Notes: a model not told the origin generated them from the sequence alone. Positions 1 through 6,216 are shown, counted from the first letter of the stretch. The stretch is 8,899 bases of DNA from Moraxellaceae bacterium (GCA_030684415.1 JAUXNL010000181.1:1-8899); one strand, 5' to 3'. Numbers and translations are program-made.

Positions 1-44
1 ACGTGGGCGATGATGGCGATGTTGCGGATATTCTGGATGGACAC
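1..44 (-). CDS. typA: TypA/BipA ribosome-associated GTPase, N-terminal fragment
   Basis: This is the first 14 codons of a minus-strand gene that runs off the left edge. They read V/M-S-I-Q-N-I-R-N-I-A-I-I-A-H, followed by GT, the start of a Val codon. RNIAIIAHV, which normally continues into the P-loop DHGKTTL, is the hallmark N-terminus of TypA/BipA (E. coli begins with RNIAIIAHVDHGKTTL a few residues in). TypA is a translational GTPase that binds ribosomes and affects ribosome assembly and growth under stress or cold. I placed the start at the GTG at 44-42 because the usual length before RNIAIIAHV is only a few residues; no strong Shine-Dalgarno is visible upstream, so the start is less certain than the identity. 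Other translational GTPases (LepA, EF-G) have a similar AHxDHGK stretch, but the RNIAIIAHV wording fits TypA best. Confidence 0.85.
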   Translation of the reverse strand, partial: MSIQNIRNIAIIAH

Positions 45-78
45 AATGACACCGGGGTTGGTCAAAATTTGGGCGCGG

Positions 79-84
79 AGTATA
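79..84 (-). promoter_or_regulatory. Candidate -10 box for typA
   Basis: Reading the minus strand, TATACT (5 of 6 match to TATAAT) lies about 35 nt upstream of the typA start and is preceded by GGGG. Transcription from here would give a leader of roughly 28 nt. At a 17-nt spacing the -35 position (102-107) reads ACTGAA, which is weak, so this rests mainly on the -10. Confidence 0.35.
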
Positions 85-139
85 CCCCAGCCAGCATGAC
101 GTTCAGTAGCAAGTTGAAGAAAAAGGCCGGCCCGTCATC

Positions 140-160
140 CGGAAAGTGGCTTTCCGCCAC
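140..160. other. Small hairpin between typA and the membrane-protein gene
   Basis: CGGAAAG (140-146) pairs with CTTTCCG (150-156) around a TGG loop. An alternative hairpin, GTGGC (146-150) with GCCAC (156-160), uses overlapping bases, so the two folds exclude each other. No T-run follows on either strand, so it is not an intrinsic terminator. Role unknown; it could be chance in GC-rich sequence. Confidence 0.25.
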
Positions 161-203
161 CCTGTCAGCGTCTTGCCGTTCACGCGAAGGCCGCCAGCAC
201 TGC

Positions 204-209
204 TAGCAT
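204..209 (+). promoter_or_regulatory. Candidate extended -10 for the 251-1075 gene
   Basis: TGC-TAGCAT (TG at 201-202) has the form of an extended -10 (4 of 6 in the hexamer) about 40 nt before the GTG start at 251. No convincing -35 is found at 16-18 nt spacing; TTGCCG at 173-178 is too far upstream. Weak call. Confidence 0.25.
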
Positions 210-250
210 CCTGCTGAAATCGCCCACCTGCCGACTCAAGGAGAGCTCCC

Positions 251-1075
251 GTGCAAGAGCCGCACAACCCCTACAGCGCCCCGTCCACTGTTGTCGCTGA
301 CATCCCCACCACTACAGGTGAGCACTATGCCGCACCCGCCCGGCGGGTCAGCGCTGGCCATGGCCGGCGCTGGATCAGCGAGGGCTGGCGGATATTCAAA
401 GAGGCGCCGCTGCTGTGGGTGGCCGTGATGGTGCTGATATTCATCATCAGCGGCATTGCCTCAACCGTACCGGTAGTGGGTGATGCGCTCAGCAATGTGC
501 TGGGTCCGTCACTGATGATCGGCGTCATGAGCTTTGCTCGCGCCATTGCCCGGGGTGAAGGCGCCGATTTCACCCATGCGTTTGATGGCTTCCGCCAGCA
601 CCTTCTGCCCTTGCTTGGTGTTGGACTGCTCTACATTGTGCTGGTCTTGGCCGCCTTTGCGATTGTCGCCGCCGGCCTCTTCATCTCCATCGGCAATACC
701 GTCTTGCTGGGCGAGTTGATGGATGACCCGCAGCAGGCCATCACGGGTCTCTTTACCGGGATTGGCGGCCTCACCGTCATGCTGGGCGCAGTGGTGTTGC
801 TGGCGCTCATGGCGCTGATCATGGCGGCTTACTGGTTTGCGGCGCCGCTGGTATTTTTTGCCGGCATGGGCCCGATCGAGGCCATGTACGCCAGCTTCAA
901 TGCCTGCCTGCGCAATTGGCTGCCGCTGCTCGTGTACGGCATCCTCGCATTTCTGGTGGTGATAGGCGGCCTGCTGGCGTTGGGGATTGGCTTGTTGGTG
1001 GCGCTGCCCGTGTTGTCCGCCTCGGCCTATGTGATGTTCAACGACCTGTTCGGGCAAGACGACACCGCGGCCTGA
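251..1075 (+). CDS. Polytopic inner-membrane protein, BPSS1780-like
   Basis: A 274-residue integral membrane protein of unknown biochemical role. The first ~35 residues are hydrophilic and include NPYSAP (6-11), a motif often seen at the start of small multi-TM proteins. A short amphipathic stretch follows with GHGRRWISEGWRIFKEAP (residues 36-53), the W-x(4)-W...F...P signature I associate with the BPSS1780 family of uncharacterised proteobacterial membrane proteins. Hydrophobic segments lie at about 54-76, 81-97, 118-148, 171-204 and 222-262; the last one or two are long enough to be pairs, so five to seven helices are likely. The GTG start at 251 is chosen because AAGGAGAG (238-245) sits 5-8 nt upstream, a strong ribosome binding site, and no better in-frame start exists nearby. 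The gene is monocistronic, divergent from typA and convergent with the OmpA gene. That it is a real gene is very likely; the family assignment is from memory of the motif and is moderate. Confidence 0.85.
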   Translation: MQEPHNPYSAPSTVVADIPTTTGEHYAAPARRVSAGHGRRWISEGWRIFKEAPLLWVAVMVLIFIISGIASTVPVVGDALSNVLGPSLMIGVMSFARAIARGEGADFTHAFDGFRQHLLPLLGVGLLYIVLVLAAFAIVAAGLFISIGNTVLLGELMDDPQQAITGLFTGIGGLTVMLGAVVLLALMALIMAAYWFAAPLVFFAGMGPIEAMYASFNACLRNWLPLLVYGILAFLVVIGGLLALGIGLLVALPVLSASAYVMFNDLFGQDDTAA

Positions 1076-1310
1076 GCCCTCGCCACCTGCAGCCCATGGC
1101 CGCCAGCTCAAAATCCCTCGGGAAAGCGCTGAGTCAGCCCTTTCATGCTCCATCGTGCAGGATGGCCTGCTTCAGGCGGCTGATACGCCGCTACTGAATA
1201 GTCGCGATGCTCCACCGGATGCGCACCACTGGGCCTACGTTCAAGACCTGCGGAGACAGGACGAAGATCCGGCCGCTCCGACGCCTCTGAACGGCAAAAG
1301 AAAAACCCGC
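1076..1310. other. Gene-free stretch after the membrane-protein gene
   Basis: The convergent gap between the membrane protein (stop at 1075) and the OmpA gene (stop at 1393) is 317 nt. Apart from the terminator at 1311-1344 I see no gene in it: reading frames here have no recognisable protein and no good ribosome binding site. A weak GCGGC/GCCGC hairpin (1176-1180 with 1187-1191) lacks a T-run. No tRNA or other RNA gene is recognised. Confidence 0.6.
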
Positions 1311-1344
1311 AAAACAAAGGCCGCCCGAAGGCGGCCTTTGTTTT
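1311..1344. terminator. Bidirectional intrinsic terminator with UUCG tetraloop on the OmpA strand
   Basis: AAAACAAAGGCCGCC (1311-1325) and GGCGGCCTTTGTTTT (1330-1344) form a perfect 15-bp stem around the 4-nt loop CGAA. Read on the minus strand the loop is TTCG closed by C-G, the very stable C(UUCG)G tetraloop, about 50 nt beyond the OmpA stop. Both strands end in T-rich arms, so it can terminate the OmpA transcript and also the plus-strand membrane-protein transcript. Confidence 0.92.
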
Positions 1345-1392
1345 GGGGCAGCGCCGCTGCTGTCACATGGGCAGCGGCGGCGAAAAGAAGGA

Positions 1393-2634
1393 TTACTTCT
1401 TCTTCATCTGCACTTTCTTGGCTTCGCCACTGATGATGGCGATCACACGACGGTTCTGGGCACGCCCTTCCACCGTCTTGTTATCGGCCACCGGCTGGCT
1501 GGAGCCGTAGCCCTGAGCCGTCACGCGCGAGGCATCGGCACCGAACTCGTTCACCAGCACCGCTTTGACGGCATCGGCACGCTGCTGCGACAGCTTGTCA
1601 TTGCTGGCCGCCTTGCCGCTGGAGTCGGTGTGGCCCTGGATTTCGGCGCTGGTGCCCGGGTACTGCTTGAGCAATGTGGCCACTTCACCGATTTCGGCCT
1701 TGTACTCGTCCTTCACCACGGCAGCGCCGGAGTCAAAGGTCACCGACAACTTCTTGTTGATGGCTTCGGTCAGCACCACGGTGCAGCCCGCTGCGTCTAC
1801 GGCCACGCCGGCAGGGGTATCGGCACACTTGTCGAGGTAGTCAGGCACGCCATCCTTGTCGGCATCAAGCGGGCAGCCATTCTTGCCTACCGCCACACCC
1901 GCCAGGGTGTTGGGGCAGCGATCAAGGCTATCGGCCACGCCATCGCCATCGGCATCACCATCCAGCGTGCAGCCGTATTCGTTCACGGCCGTACCGGCCG
2001 GGGTGTCCGGGCACTGGTCTACATCGTCAGCCACACCGTCACCGTCGGTGTCGGCAGGCGCGGCGGCAAGCTCTTCAACCGGGGCGGGCTCTGGCTCGGG
2101 AGCAGGCGCCGACGGCGTGAACGCCTGAGCGTTGGCAGCAGAGAACTCGAGACCGAGCAGCGCGAGCTGGTCGTTCACGTCGTAATCGCTATTGAACACG
2201 TTGCGGATTTCGCCACGCAGGGCGACGTTGTCATTGAAGCGGAAGAAGGCACCCACCGCACCATTGATGATGGTGTCCTGCGAGTTGGCACCCGGTGCGA
2301 CGGCCTTGTAACGGCCTTCACCCGCGCCCAGCAGAAGGTAGGGCGAAAAGCGGCTGTCGGCATTGAAGGCGTAATAGGCATCCAGGCTGCTGCGGCTGTC
2401 AGTCACCTTGCCGCCCACTTCCAGTTGTGTCTGGGTGCGGCCGTGATGCAGCTCAAGCGCAATGGCAGGAGTGAAACGGTAGCCGAGCGCCAGCGCATAA
2501 CCCTCGTGATCCTCGGTTGCCTTGCTGCCATCAAAGAAATGGTAGCTGGCCATGGGAGTAAAAGTGACTTCGGCCTGAACGGCAGCAGTCAGTGGGGCCA
2601 GCAGCAAGGCCAGCGCGATACGATTGCATTTCAT
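1393..2634 (-). CDS. OmpA/OprF-family outer membrane protein with TSP3-type calcium-binding linker
   Basis: A 413-residue precursor. A Sec signal peptide (residues 1-21, cleavage after AVQA) is followed by an eight-stranded beta-barrel domain (about 22-175, with alternating aromatic and polar strands), a Pro/Ala/Glu linker (174-193), three thrombospondin type-3-like repeats (195-284, each D-x-D-x-D-G-V...C...G...G-C, with Cys 208/222, 240/254 and 270/284), and a C-terminal OmpA-like peptidoglycan-binding domain (about 295-402: QGHTDSSG, LSQQRADAV, QGYGSSQP, NRRV). It is expected to sit in the outer membrane and tether it to peptidoglycan, like OmpA/OprF. The ATG at 2634 is chosen because it starts directly at a good signal peptide and has GGAGG about 9 nt upstream; the 33 residues that the open frame adds further upstream do not look like part of the protein. 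The gene is monocistronic, divergent from hslO, and ends in a strong terminator. Whether it is the orthologue of OprF or another paralogue cannot be settled here, so no symbol is given. Confidence 0.93.
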   Translation of the reverse strand: MKCNRIALALLLAPLTAAVQAEVTFTPMASYHFFDGSKATEDHEGYALALGYRFTPAIALELHHGRTQTQLEVGGKVTDSRSSLDAYYAFNADSRFSPYLLLGAGEGRYKAVAPGANSQDTIINGAVGAFFRFNDNVALRGEIRNVFNSDYDVNDQLALLGLEFSAANAQAFTPSAPAPEPEPAPVEELAAAPADTDGDGVADDVDQCPDTPAGTAVNEYGCTLDGDADGDGVADSLDRCPNTLAGVAVGKNGCPLDADKDGVPDYLDKCADTPAGVAVDAAGCTVVLTEAINKKLSVTFDSGAAVVKDEYKAEIGEVATLLKQYPGTSAEIQGHTDSSGKAASNDKLSQQRADAVKAVLVNEFGADASRVTAQGYGSSQPVADNKTVEGRAQNRRVIAIISGEAKKVQMKKK

Positions 2635-2745
2635 GGGGGCTTTCCTCCCGAAGGGTTCCTCGAATACCCGCCCGCGCCAGCCGGTTTGCGGATCAGGCAC
2701 GAAGGGCACGATCCAAAAAACGCAAACAGGCATTCATCTGGGCAG

Positions 2746-2759
2746 GGGTGGCGCCACCC
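2746..2759. repeat. 14-bp perfect palindrome in the OmpA-gene upstream region
   Basis: GGGTGGCGCCACCC is a perfect dyad about 110 nt upstream of the OmpA start. It overlaps the candidate -10 box of that gene, the place a repressor operator would occupy, although a GC-rich palindrome can also arise by chance. Confidence 0.35.
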
Positions 2760-2784
2760 TATGCCCGGCTTGCGAACGGGTCAA
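2756..2784 (-). promoter_or_regulatory. Candidate promoter of the OmpA-family gene
   Basis: On the minus strand TTGACC (2784-2779, 5 of 6 to the -35 consensus) is followed after exactly 17 nt by TAGGGT (2761-2756, 3 of 6 to the -10). Transcription would start near 2750, giving a leader of about 115 nt. The -10 is poor, so either an activator is needed or another sigma factor is used. Genes for OprF-type porins are known to use extracytoplasmic sigma factors in Pseudomonas, which cannot be judged here. Confidence 0.3.
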
Positions 2785-2821
2785 GGTGAGGATAGATGAA
2801 GATACGGGTCCTGCCAGCTAT

Positions 2822-2839
2822 CACCAACTACCACCAACT
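2822..2839. repeat. Direct repeat CACCAACT x2 with 10-bp period
   Basis: CACCAACT occurs at 2822-2829 and again at 2832-2839, so the copies are one helical turn apart. The block ends 7 nt before the candidate hslO -35 and lies about 38 bp upstream of the candidate OmpA -35. Tandem 10-bp-phased half-sites are the usual binding mode of OmpR/PhoB-type regulators; that one binds here is only inference. Confidence 0.35.
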
Positions 2840-2846
2840 GGCGTGA

Positions 2847-2875
2847 TTGGGCGTAATAGTGCTGGCTGCTACACT
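2847..2875 (+). promoter_or_regulatory. Candidate sigma-70 promoter of hslO
   Basis: TTGGGC (2847-2852), a 17-nt spacer, then TACACT (2870-2875) with TGC directly before it, giving an extended -10. The expected start near 2882 leaves a leader of under 20 nt that still contains the ribosome binding site GGAG (2888-2891). I see no separate heat-shock promoter. Confidence 0.5.
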
Positions 2876-2898
2876 TCGCGGCCATCCGGAGATTGATC

Positions 2899-3774
2899 AT
2901 GAGCGACTTCATCCAGCGCTTCCACTTCAGCGAAAGCCCGGTTCGCGGCGAGCTGGTGCAACTGAGCGCATCGGTCGACGCCGCCTTCGAGCGCCACCAG
3001 TACCCCGACGCCGTGGCGCGCCTGCTCGGTGAGGCCATGGCCGCCACCGTGTTGCTGGCGTCCACCCTCAAGTTCGAAGGCTCGCTCATTCTTCAGGCGC
3101 GAGGCGATGGGCCGCTGGAAACCCTGATGGTCGAATGCAATCACCGTCGCGAAGTGCGCGCCATCGCACAGCCGGGCGAAGCCTGGCAGGAAGACATGGC
3201 CAACTGGCCACTGGAACAACTGTTCGGCAACGGCCAGCTCGCCATCACCATCGACCCTGAAGGCGGCCAGCGTTATCAGGGCATTGTCCCCCTGCAGGGC
3301 ACGCGCCTTGAAAGCTGCCTGGAGCATTACTTCATGCAGTCCGAGCAATTGCCGACGCGCATCTGGCTGGCCGCCAGTGAAGAAGGCGCCGCCGGCCTGC
3401 TGCTGCAAGTGCTGCCGGGCCACGACCAAGGCAGTGACGCCGACATCTGGCCACGTTTGCAGCAGCTCACGGCCACGGTGAAAGCGGATGAATTGCTCGA
3501 ACTGCCGGCCACCGAGCTGCTTTACCGTCTGTACAACGAAGAACTGGTTGAGCTGCATGAAGCGCAGGCGGTTTGCTTCCGCTGCACCTGCTCGCGCGAG
3601 CGCACCGAGCAGGTATTGGTCACGCTGGGGGAAAACGAGTTGCGCGGCATTATTGCCGAGCATGGCGCCATCGAGATTTCCTGCCAGTTCTGTGGCCAGG
3701 AATACGCGTTTGATCCGGTTGATGTGGAGCAGATGATCCGTGGTGGCGCCGGACACTCCGTGAAAATGCACTGA
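2899..3774 (+). CDS. hslO: Hsp33 redox-regulated holdase chaperone
   Basis: A 291-residue protein, the family's usual length. Hsp33 is a cytoplasmic chaperone kept inactive by a zinc-bound C-terminal domain; oxidation (peroxide plus unfolding, or hypochlorite) releases zinc, forms two disulfides and activates it to hold unfolding proteins. The zinc cysteines are all present: C229-T-C231 in the segment FRCTCSRER, and C262-x-x-C265 in SCQFCG, matching E. coli C232/C234/C265/C268. The N-terminal substrate-binding domain is recognisable from RGELVQLSAS (17-26), LLGEAMAAT (42-50) and LQARGDGPL (66-74). Cys80, Cys140 and Cys226 are additional; Cys226 lies three residues before the zinc site. The ATG at 2899 is preferred to the TTG six bases earlier because GGAG (2888-2891) stands 7 nt before it and MSDF is a typical start. 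It is monocistronic, divergent from the OmpA gene and convergent with envZ. Confidence 0.97.
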   Translation: MSDFIQRFHFSESPVRGELVQLSASVDAAFERHQYPDAVARLLGEAMAATVLLASTLKFEGSLILQARGDGPLETLMVECNHRREVRAIAQPGEAWQEDMANWPLEQLFGNGQLAITIDPEGGQRYQGIVPLQGTRLESCLEHYFMQSEQLPTRIWLAASEEGAAGLLLQVLPGHDQGSDADIWPRLQQLTATVKADELLELPATELLYRLYNEELVELHEAQAVCFRCTCSRERTEQVLVTLGENELRGIIAEHGAIEISCQFCGQEYAFDPVDVEQMIRGGAGHSVKMH

Positions 3775-3782
3775 GCCCTGTT

Positions 3783-3816
3783 GCCGCTTGCTGGAAAGCA
3801 TTTTTCAGCAAGCGGC
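3783..3816. repeat. Hairpin repeat element, copy 1
   Basis: GCCGCTTGCTG (3783-3793) and CAGCAAGCGGC (3806-3816) form an 11-bp perfect inverted repeat with a 12-nt loop, starting 9 nt after the hslO stop. No T-run follows on the plus strand, and a proper terminator lies 60 nt further on, so it is not needed as one. Read on the minus strand, its central 26 nt match the centre of the hairpin at 6217-6276 at 22 of 26 positions, which suggests a dispersed palindromic repeat family. Confidence 0.7.
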
Positions 3817-3871
3817 TAGCGCCCCTGAGCAAGCGCCAGACCGAATGCCACAAACCGGATGCGCGCCATAA

Positions 3872-3900
3872 AAAAAGCCGGCTGTAATAGCCGGCTTTTT
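3872..3900. terminator. Bidirectional terminator between hslO and envZ
   Basis: GCCGGC (3877-3882), a 7-nt loop, then GCCGGC (3890-3895), flanked by an A-run (3870-3876) and a T-run (3896-3900). The A and T runs extend the stem and give each strand a T tract after the hairpin. It lies about 100 nt after the hslO stop and 14 nt after the envZ stop, so it serves both converging transcripts. Confidence 0.9.
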
Positions 3901-3914
3901 ACTTCACGCGAACG

Positions 3915-5255
3915 TCAGGCACGCCCGGGCCGGCGATTGAGCGGCAAGGTGATGGTCACTTCAAGCCCTCCGTCGGGATGGTTGCGGATATCGAGCCGGC
4001 CGTTATGCATTTTCACAATGCGCGCCACAATCGCGAGCCCCAGTCCTGATCCCTGTGTTGTGCGCGCACTTTCGCCGCGCACGAACGGCTGCAGCAGTTC
4101 CGGCAAGGTGGCTTCGTCAATACCCGGACCGTGATCCCGCAGCACCAGCACCACCGACTTGTCTTCCACACCCGTTCGCATCGCCAGCGGCGCTCCACCG
4201 TAATGCAGGGCGTTACTGATGAGGTTGTCGAGCATACGCTTGAGCGACAAGCGCTTCATCTGCATATCCGGCACCTGCCCGGGCACAAACGAAATCTCAC
4301 CCTGATGCGCATACTGGGCGACGATCTCGGCGACGAGCACATCCAGACTGGCCTGCTCGACGTTTTCATCCGAGCCATCGCGCATATAGGCGATGAACTG
4401 GTCGAGAATGGCGTCCATGTCCTGGATATCGAGGACCATGCCTTCGGCCAGATCACGGTCTTTCATCATTTCGGCGGTCAGACGCAGGCGCGTCAACGGC
4501 GTGCGCAAATCATGCGAAATGCCGGCGAGCATGAACGAACGATCCTTGCCGGCTTGCTGGATTTCACGGGTCATCTGGTTGAAGGCGCGATTGACCGCAC
4601 GGATTTCCATGGGCCCGCTCTGCGTTTCCAGCATGGTGGCATGCTGGCCCTTGCCCACACGCAGGGCGGCGAGCTGCAAACGCCGCAGCGGACGGTTGAG
4701 CTGACGTACCAGAATGACAATCGCGATCAGCGACAGCAGCGGCACACCGATCAGCCAGGCAATGATGATGAGCGGGTTGTACTGGGCAAAGAACAGCAGC
4801 GGCTCGCGCACCCACACATCTTTCATCGACGGCACGTGAATCCAGAACACCGGCTCCGGCTTGAACTTGAAGTACACATCCACCGGCTCATTCAGCTCCT
4901 GGCTCAGTTGCTGCTCCAGCACGCGCGTGAAAATTTCCACAAACGGCTTGCTGACCACCGTCGGGAACTCTTGGGGGTCGCGGACAATTTCAATCCCCGT
5001 GGCGCGCTTGACCCAGCGCTGGGCATCAAAAGAGGCCGTCGCTTCGGGTGGACGGTGTTCGGCGTCGCGCAGCAGGTCGATGTGCACGGCGGTGTAATGC
5101 GCATGCTGCCGCAACTCGGGCTCGTACAGATTGGTCCAGAAAAACGCGACCGACAGATACTGGCTGACCAGCATGGCAATCGCGACCACCAGCGTGGTGC
5201 GCCAGACGGTGGAGCGGGGCTTGAGGCGGTTGAACAGTTTGTTGAAACGGATCAC
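3915..5255 (-). CDS. envZ: EnvZ-type sensor histidine kinase
   Basis: A 446-residue inner-membrane kinase that phosphorylates and dephosphorylates OmpR. TM1 is at about 19-41, a periplasmic sensor region at 42-160, TM2 at about 161-184, HAMP at 181-235, and the dimerisation/phosphoacceptor helix contains SHDLRTPLTRLRL with phosphorylated His248. The ATP-binding domain has the N box (341-354, Asn344/Asn348), G1 DHGPGI (374-379), F box QPFVRGE (389-395) and G2 GSGLGL (402-407), so all catalytic motifs are intact. The H-box wording is that of EnvZ. In Pseudomonas the corresponding pair is called AmgRS and deals with aminoglycoside-induced membrane stress. The start is the GTG at 5255 because it gives the correct short cytoplasmic N-terminus and the ATG just upstream (5260) is followed by a stop after one codon; no strong ribosome binding site is seen. 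It lies downstream of ompR in the same direction with an unusually large 98-nt gap. Confidence 0.95.
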   Translation of the reverse strand: MIRFNKLFNRLKPRSTVWRTTLVVAIAMLVSQYLSVAFFWTNLYEPELRQHAHYTAVHIDLLRDAEHRPPEATASFDAQRWVKRATGIEIVRDPQEFPTVVSKPFVEIFTRVLEQQLSQELNEPVDVYFKFKPEPVFWIHVPSMKDVWVREPLLFFAQYNPLIIIAWLIGVPLLSLIAIVILVRQLNRPLRRLQLAALRVGKGQHATMLETQSGPMEIRAVNRAFNQMTREIQQAGKDRSFMLAGISHDLRTPLTRLRLTAEMMKDRDLAEGMVLDIQDMDAILDQFIAYMRDGSDENVEQASLDVLVAEIVAQYAHQGEISFVPGQVPDMQMKRLSLKRMLDNLISNALHYGGAPLAMRTGVEDKSVVLVLRDHGPGIDEATLPELLQPFVRGESARTTQGSGLGLAIVARIVKMHNGRLDIRNHPDGGLEVTITLPLNRRPGRA

Positions 5256-5311
5256 GTCATGTACCGGTGGAAAAGTCGGATAAGGGTCGGCCTCCCTGGC
5301 AATGATTGCAT
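5252..5311 (-). other. Possible 19-codon leader ORF coupled to envZ
   Basis: Within the 98-nt ompR-envZ gap, an ATG at 5311 opens a frame reading MQSLPGRPTLIRLFHRYMT, whose TGA stop overlaps the envZ GTG start as GTGA (5255-5252). Such four-base overlaps are typical of translationally coupled genes, and could offset the weak envZ ribosome binding site. No good Shine-Dalgarno precedes its own ATG, the peptide is not recognised, and an overlap of this kind can be chance. Confidence 0.2.
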
Positions 5312-5353
5312 CAACGTACGGCGCCGGCGTCCTGCCGCCCCGTCAGGCCCGGG

Positions 5354-6115
5354 TCATGAGCCATCGGGCACAAATACATAGCCCACACCCCAGACGGTCT
5401 GGATGTACCGGGCTTTGGACGGCGTGTCTTCCACCAGACGGCGCAGACGGGACACCTGCACGTCGATGGAGCGCTCCATCGCGCCCCATTCACGGCCACG
5501 CGCCAGATTCATCAGCTTGTCGCGCGTGAGCGGCTCGCGGGGATGCTGCACCAGCGCCTTCAGCACGGCGAACTCGCCCGTGGTGAGCGGCACGTTTTCA
5601 TTGTCGCGGGTGAGCTGGCGCGTCGACAGGTCCAGACGCCAGGGGCCGAAGCTGACAATCTCGACCACCTGCGAGGGCGCCCCCGGCAGCTCGCGCTGCT
5701 GACGGCGCAGCACGGCCTTGATGCGCGCCAGCAGTTCCTGCGGATTGAACGGCTTGGGCAGGTAGTCGTCGGCACCGGCTTCCAAGCCGGAAATACGGTC
5801 GGAGTCGGCGCCTTTGGCCGTGAGCATGATCACCGGCAGGTTGTTGCCTTCACGGCGCAGGCGGCGGCAAATCGCCATGCCGTCTTCGCCGGGCAGCATC
5901 AGGTCGAGCACCAACAGGGCAAAAAGCTCGCGTGCGAGCAGACGGTCCATCTGCACGGCATCGGGCACAGCCTTGACGGTATAACCCTGTTCTTCGAGAA
6001 AGCGCTGCAACAAGTTGCGCAGGCGCACATCGTCATCGACCACCAGAATGCGGGTTTGCTCGCGGCTGGCATCGGAGGCGGCATCGGGAATCTGTTCAGT
6101 GGTATCCATCATCAT
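5354..6115 (-). CDS. ompR: OmpR response regulator
   Basis: A 253-residue transcription regulator and partner of EnvZ. The receiver domain (about 22-135) has the acidic pocket D27/D28, phospho-acceptor D71 in VLDLMLPGEDG, T99 and K121 in DDYLPKPFNP. A linker LPGAPSQ leads to the winged-helix DNA-binding domain (about 150-250), with TGEFAVLKALVQHPREPL, LMNLARGREW, ERSIDVQVSRLRRLVE and YIQTVWGVGYVFVPDGS nearly identical to E. coli OmpR. It binds tandem 10-bp half-sites and controls porin or membrane-stress genes. The N-terminal extension of about 15 residues is longer than in E. coli. The start is one of three consecutive ATG codons (6115, 6112, 6109); the ribosome binding region is weak and does not decide between them. 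First gene of the ompR-envZ operon, divergent from tpx. Confidence 0.97.
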   Translation of the reverse strand: MMMDTTEQIPDAASDASREQTRILVVDDDVRLRNLLQRFLEEQGYTVKAVPDAVQMDRLLARELFALLVLDLMLPGEDGMAICRRLRREGNNLPVIMLTAKGADSDRISGLEAGADDYLPKPFNPQELLARIKAVLRRQQRELPGAPSQVVEIVSFGPWRLDLSTRQLTRDNENVPLTTGEFAVLKALVQHPREPLTRDKLMNLARGREWGAMERSIDVQVSRLRRLVEDTPSKARYIQTVWGVGYVFVPDGS

Positions 6116-6150
6116 CCAGCGCTGTCATCGGCTTGTGGCCGGAAGGCCGC

Positions 6151-6159
6151 ATGGTAGCA
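6151..6159 (-). promoter_or_regulatory. Candidate extended -10 of ompR-envZ
   Basis: The minus strand reads TGC-TACCAT (6159-6151), an extended -10 form with 4 of 6 matches in the hexamer, about 35 nt upstream of the first ompR ATG. No convincing -35 is present at the right spacing. Confidence 0.25.
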
Positions 6160-6216
6160 GCACCCGCGTTTTTTGTGATTGCCGCGCCGCCCGGCCGCCA
6201 ACCTCCTTTTCATCCA

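Noticed and set aside
3..206. A 67-codon plus-strand open frame at the left edge.
   Set aside because: It runs antisense to the typA start and across the typA promoter region, with no ribosome binding site visible and no resemblance to any protein.
1630..2799. A 389-codon plus-strand open frame lying opposite the OmpA gene.
   Set aside because: It is an antisense shadow of a clear OmpA-family gene in GC-rich DNA; its sequence is rich in His, Arg and Gly with no domain.
2869..3801. A 310-codon minus-strand open frame opposite hslO.
   Set aside because: hslO on the plus strand is unmistakable, and this frame has no recognisable domain.
4131..5381. A 416-codon plus-strand open frame opposite envZ.
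   Set aside because: It is antisense to an intact histidine kinase with all motifs; the His/Arg/Gln-rich composition is that of an antisense frame.
6096..6152. An 18-codon frame starting upstream of ompR and ending inside it (MRPSGHKPMTALDDDGYH).
   Set aside because: Its ATG overlaps the candidate -10 box of ompR, so it would not be in that transcript, and it has no ribosome binding site.
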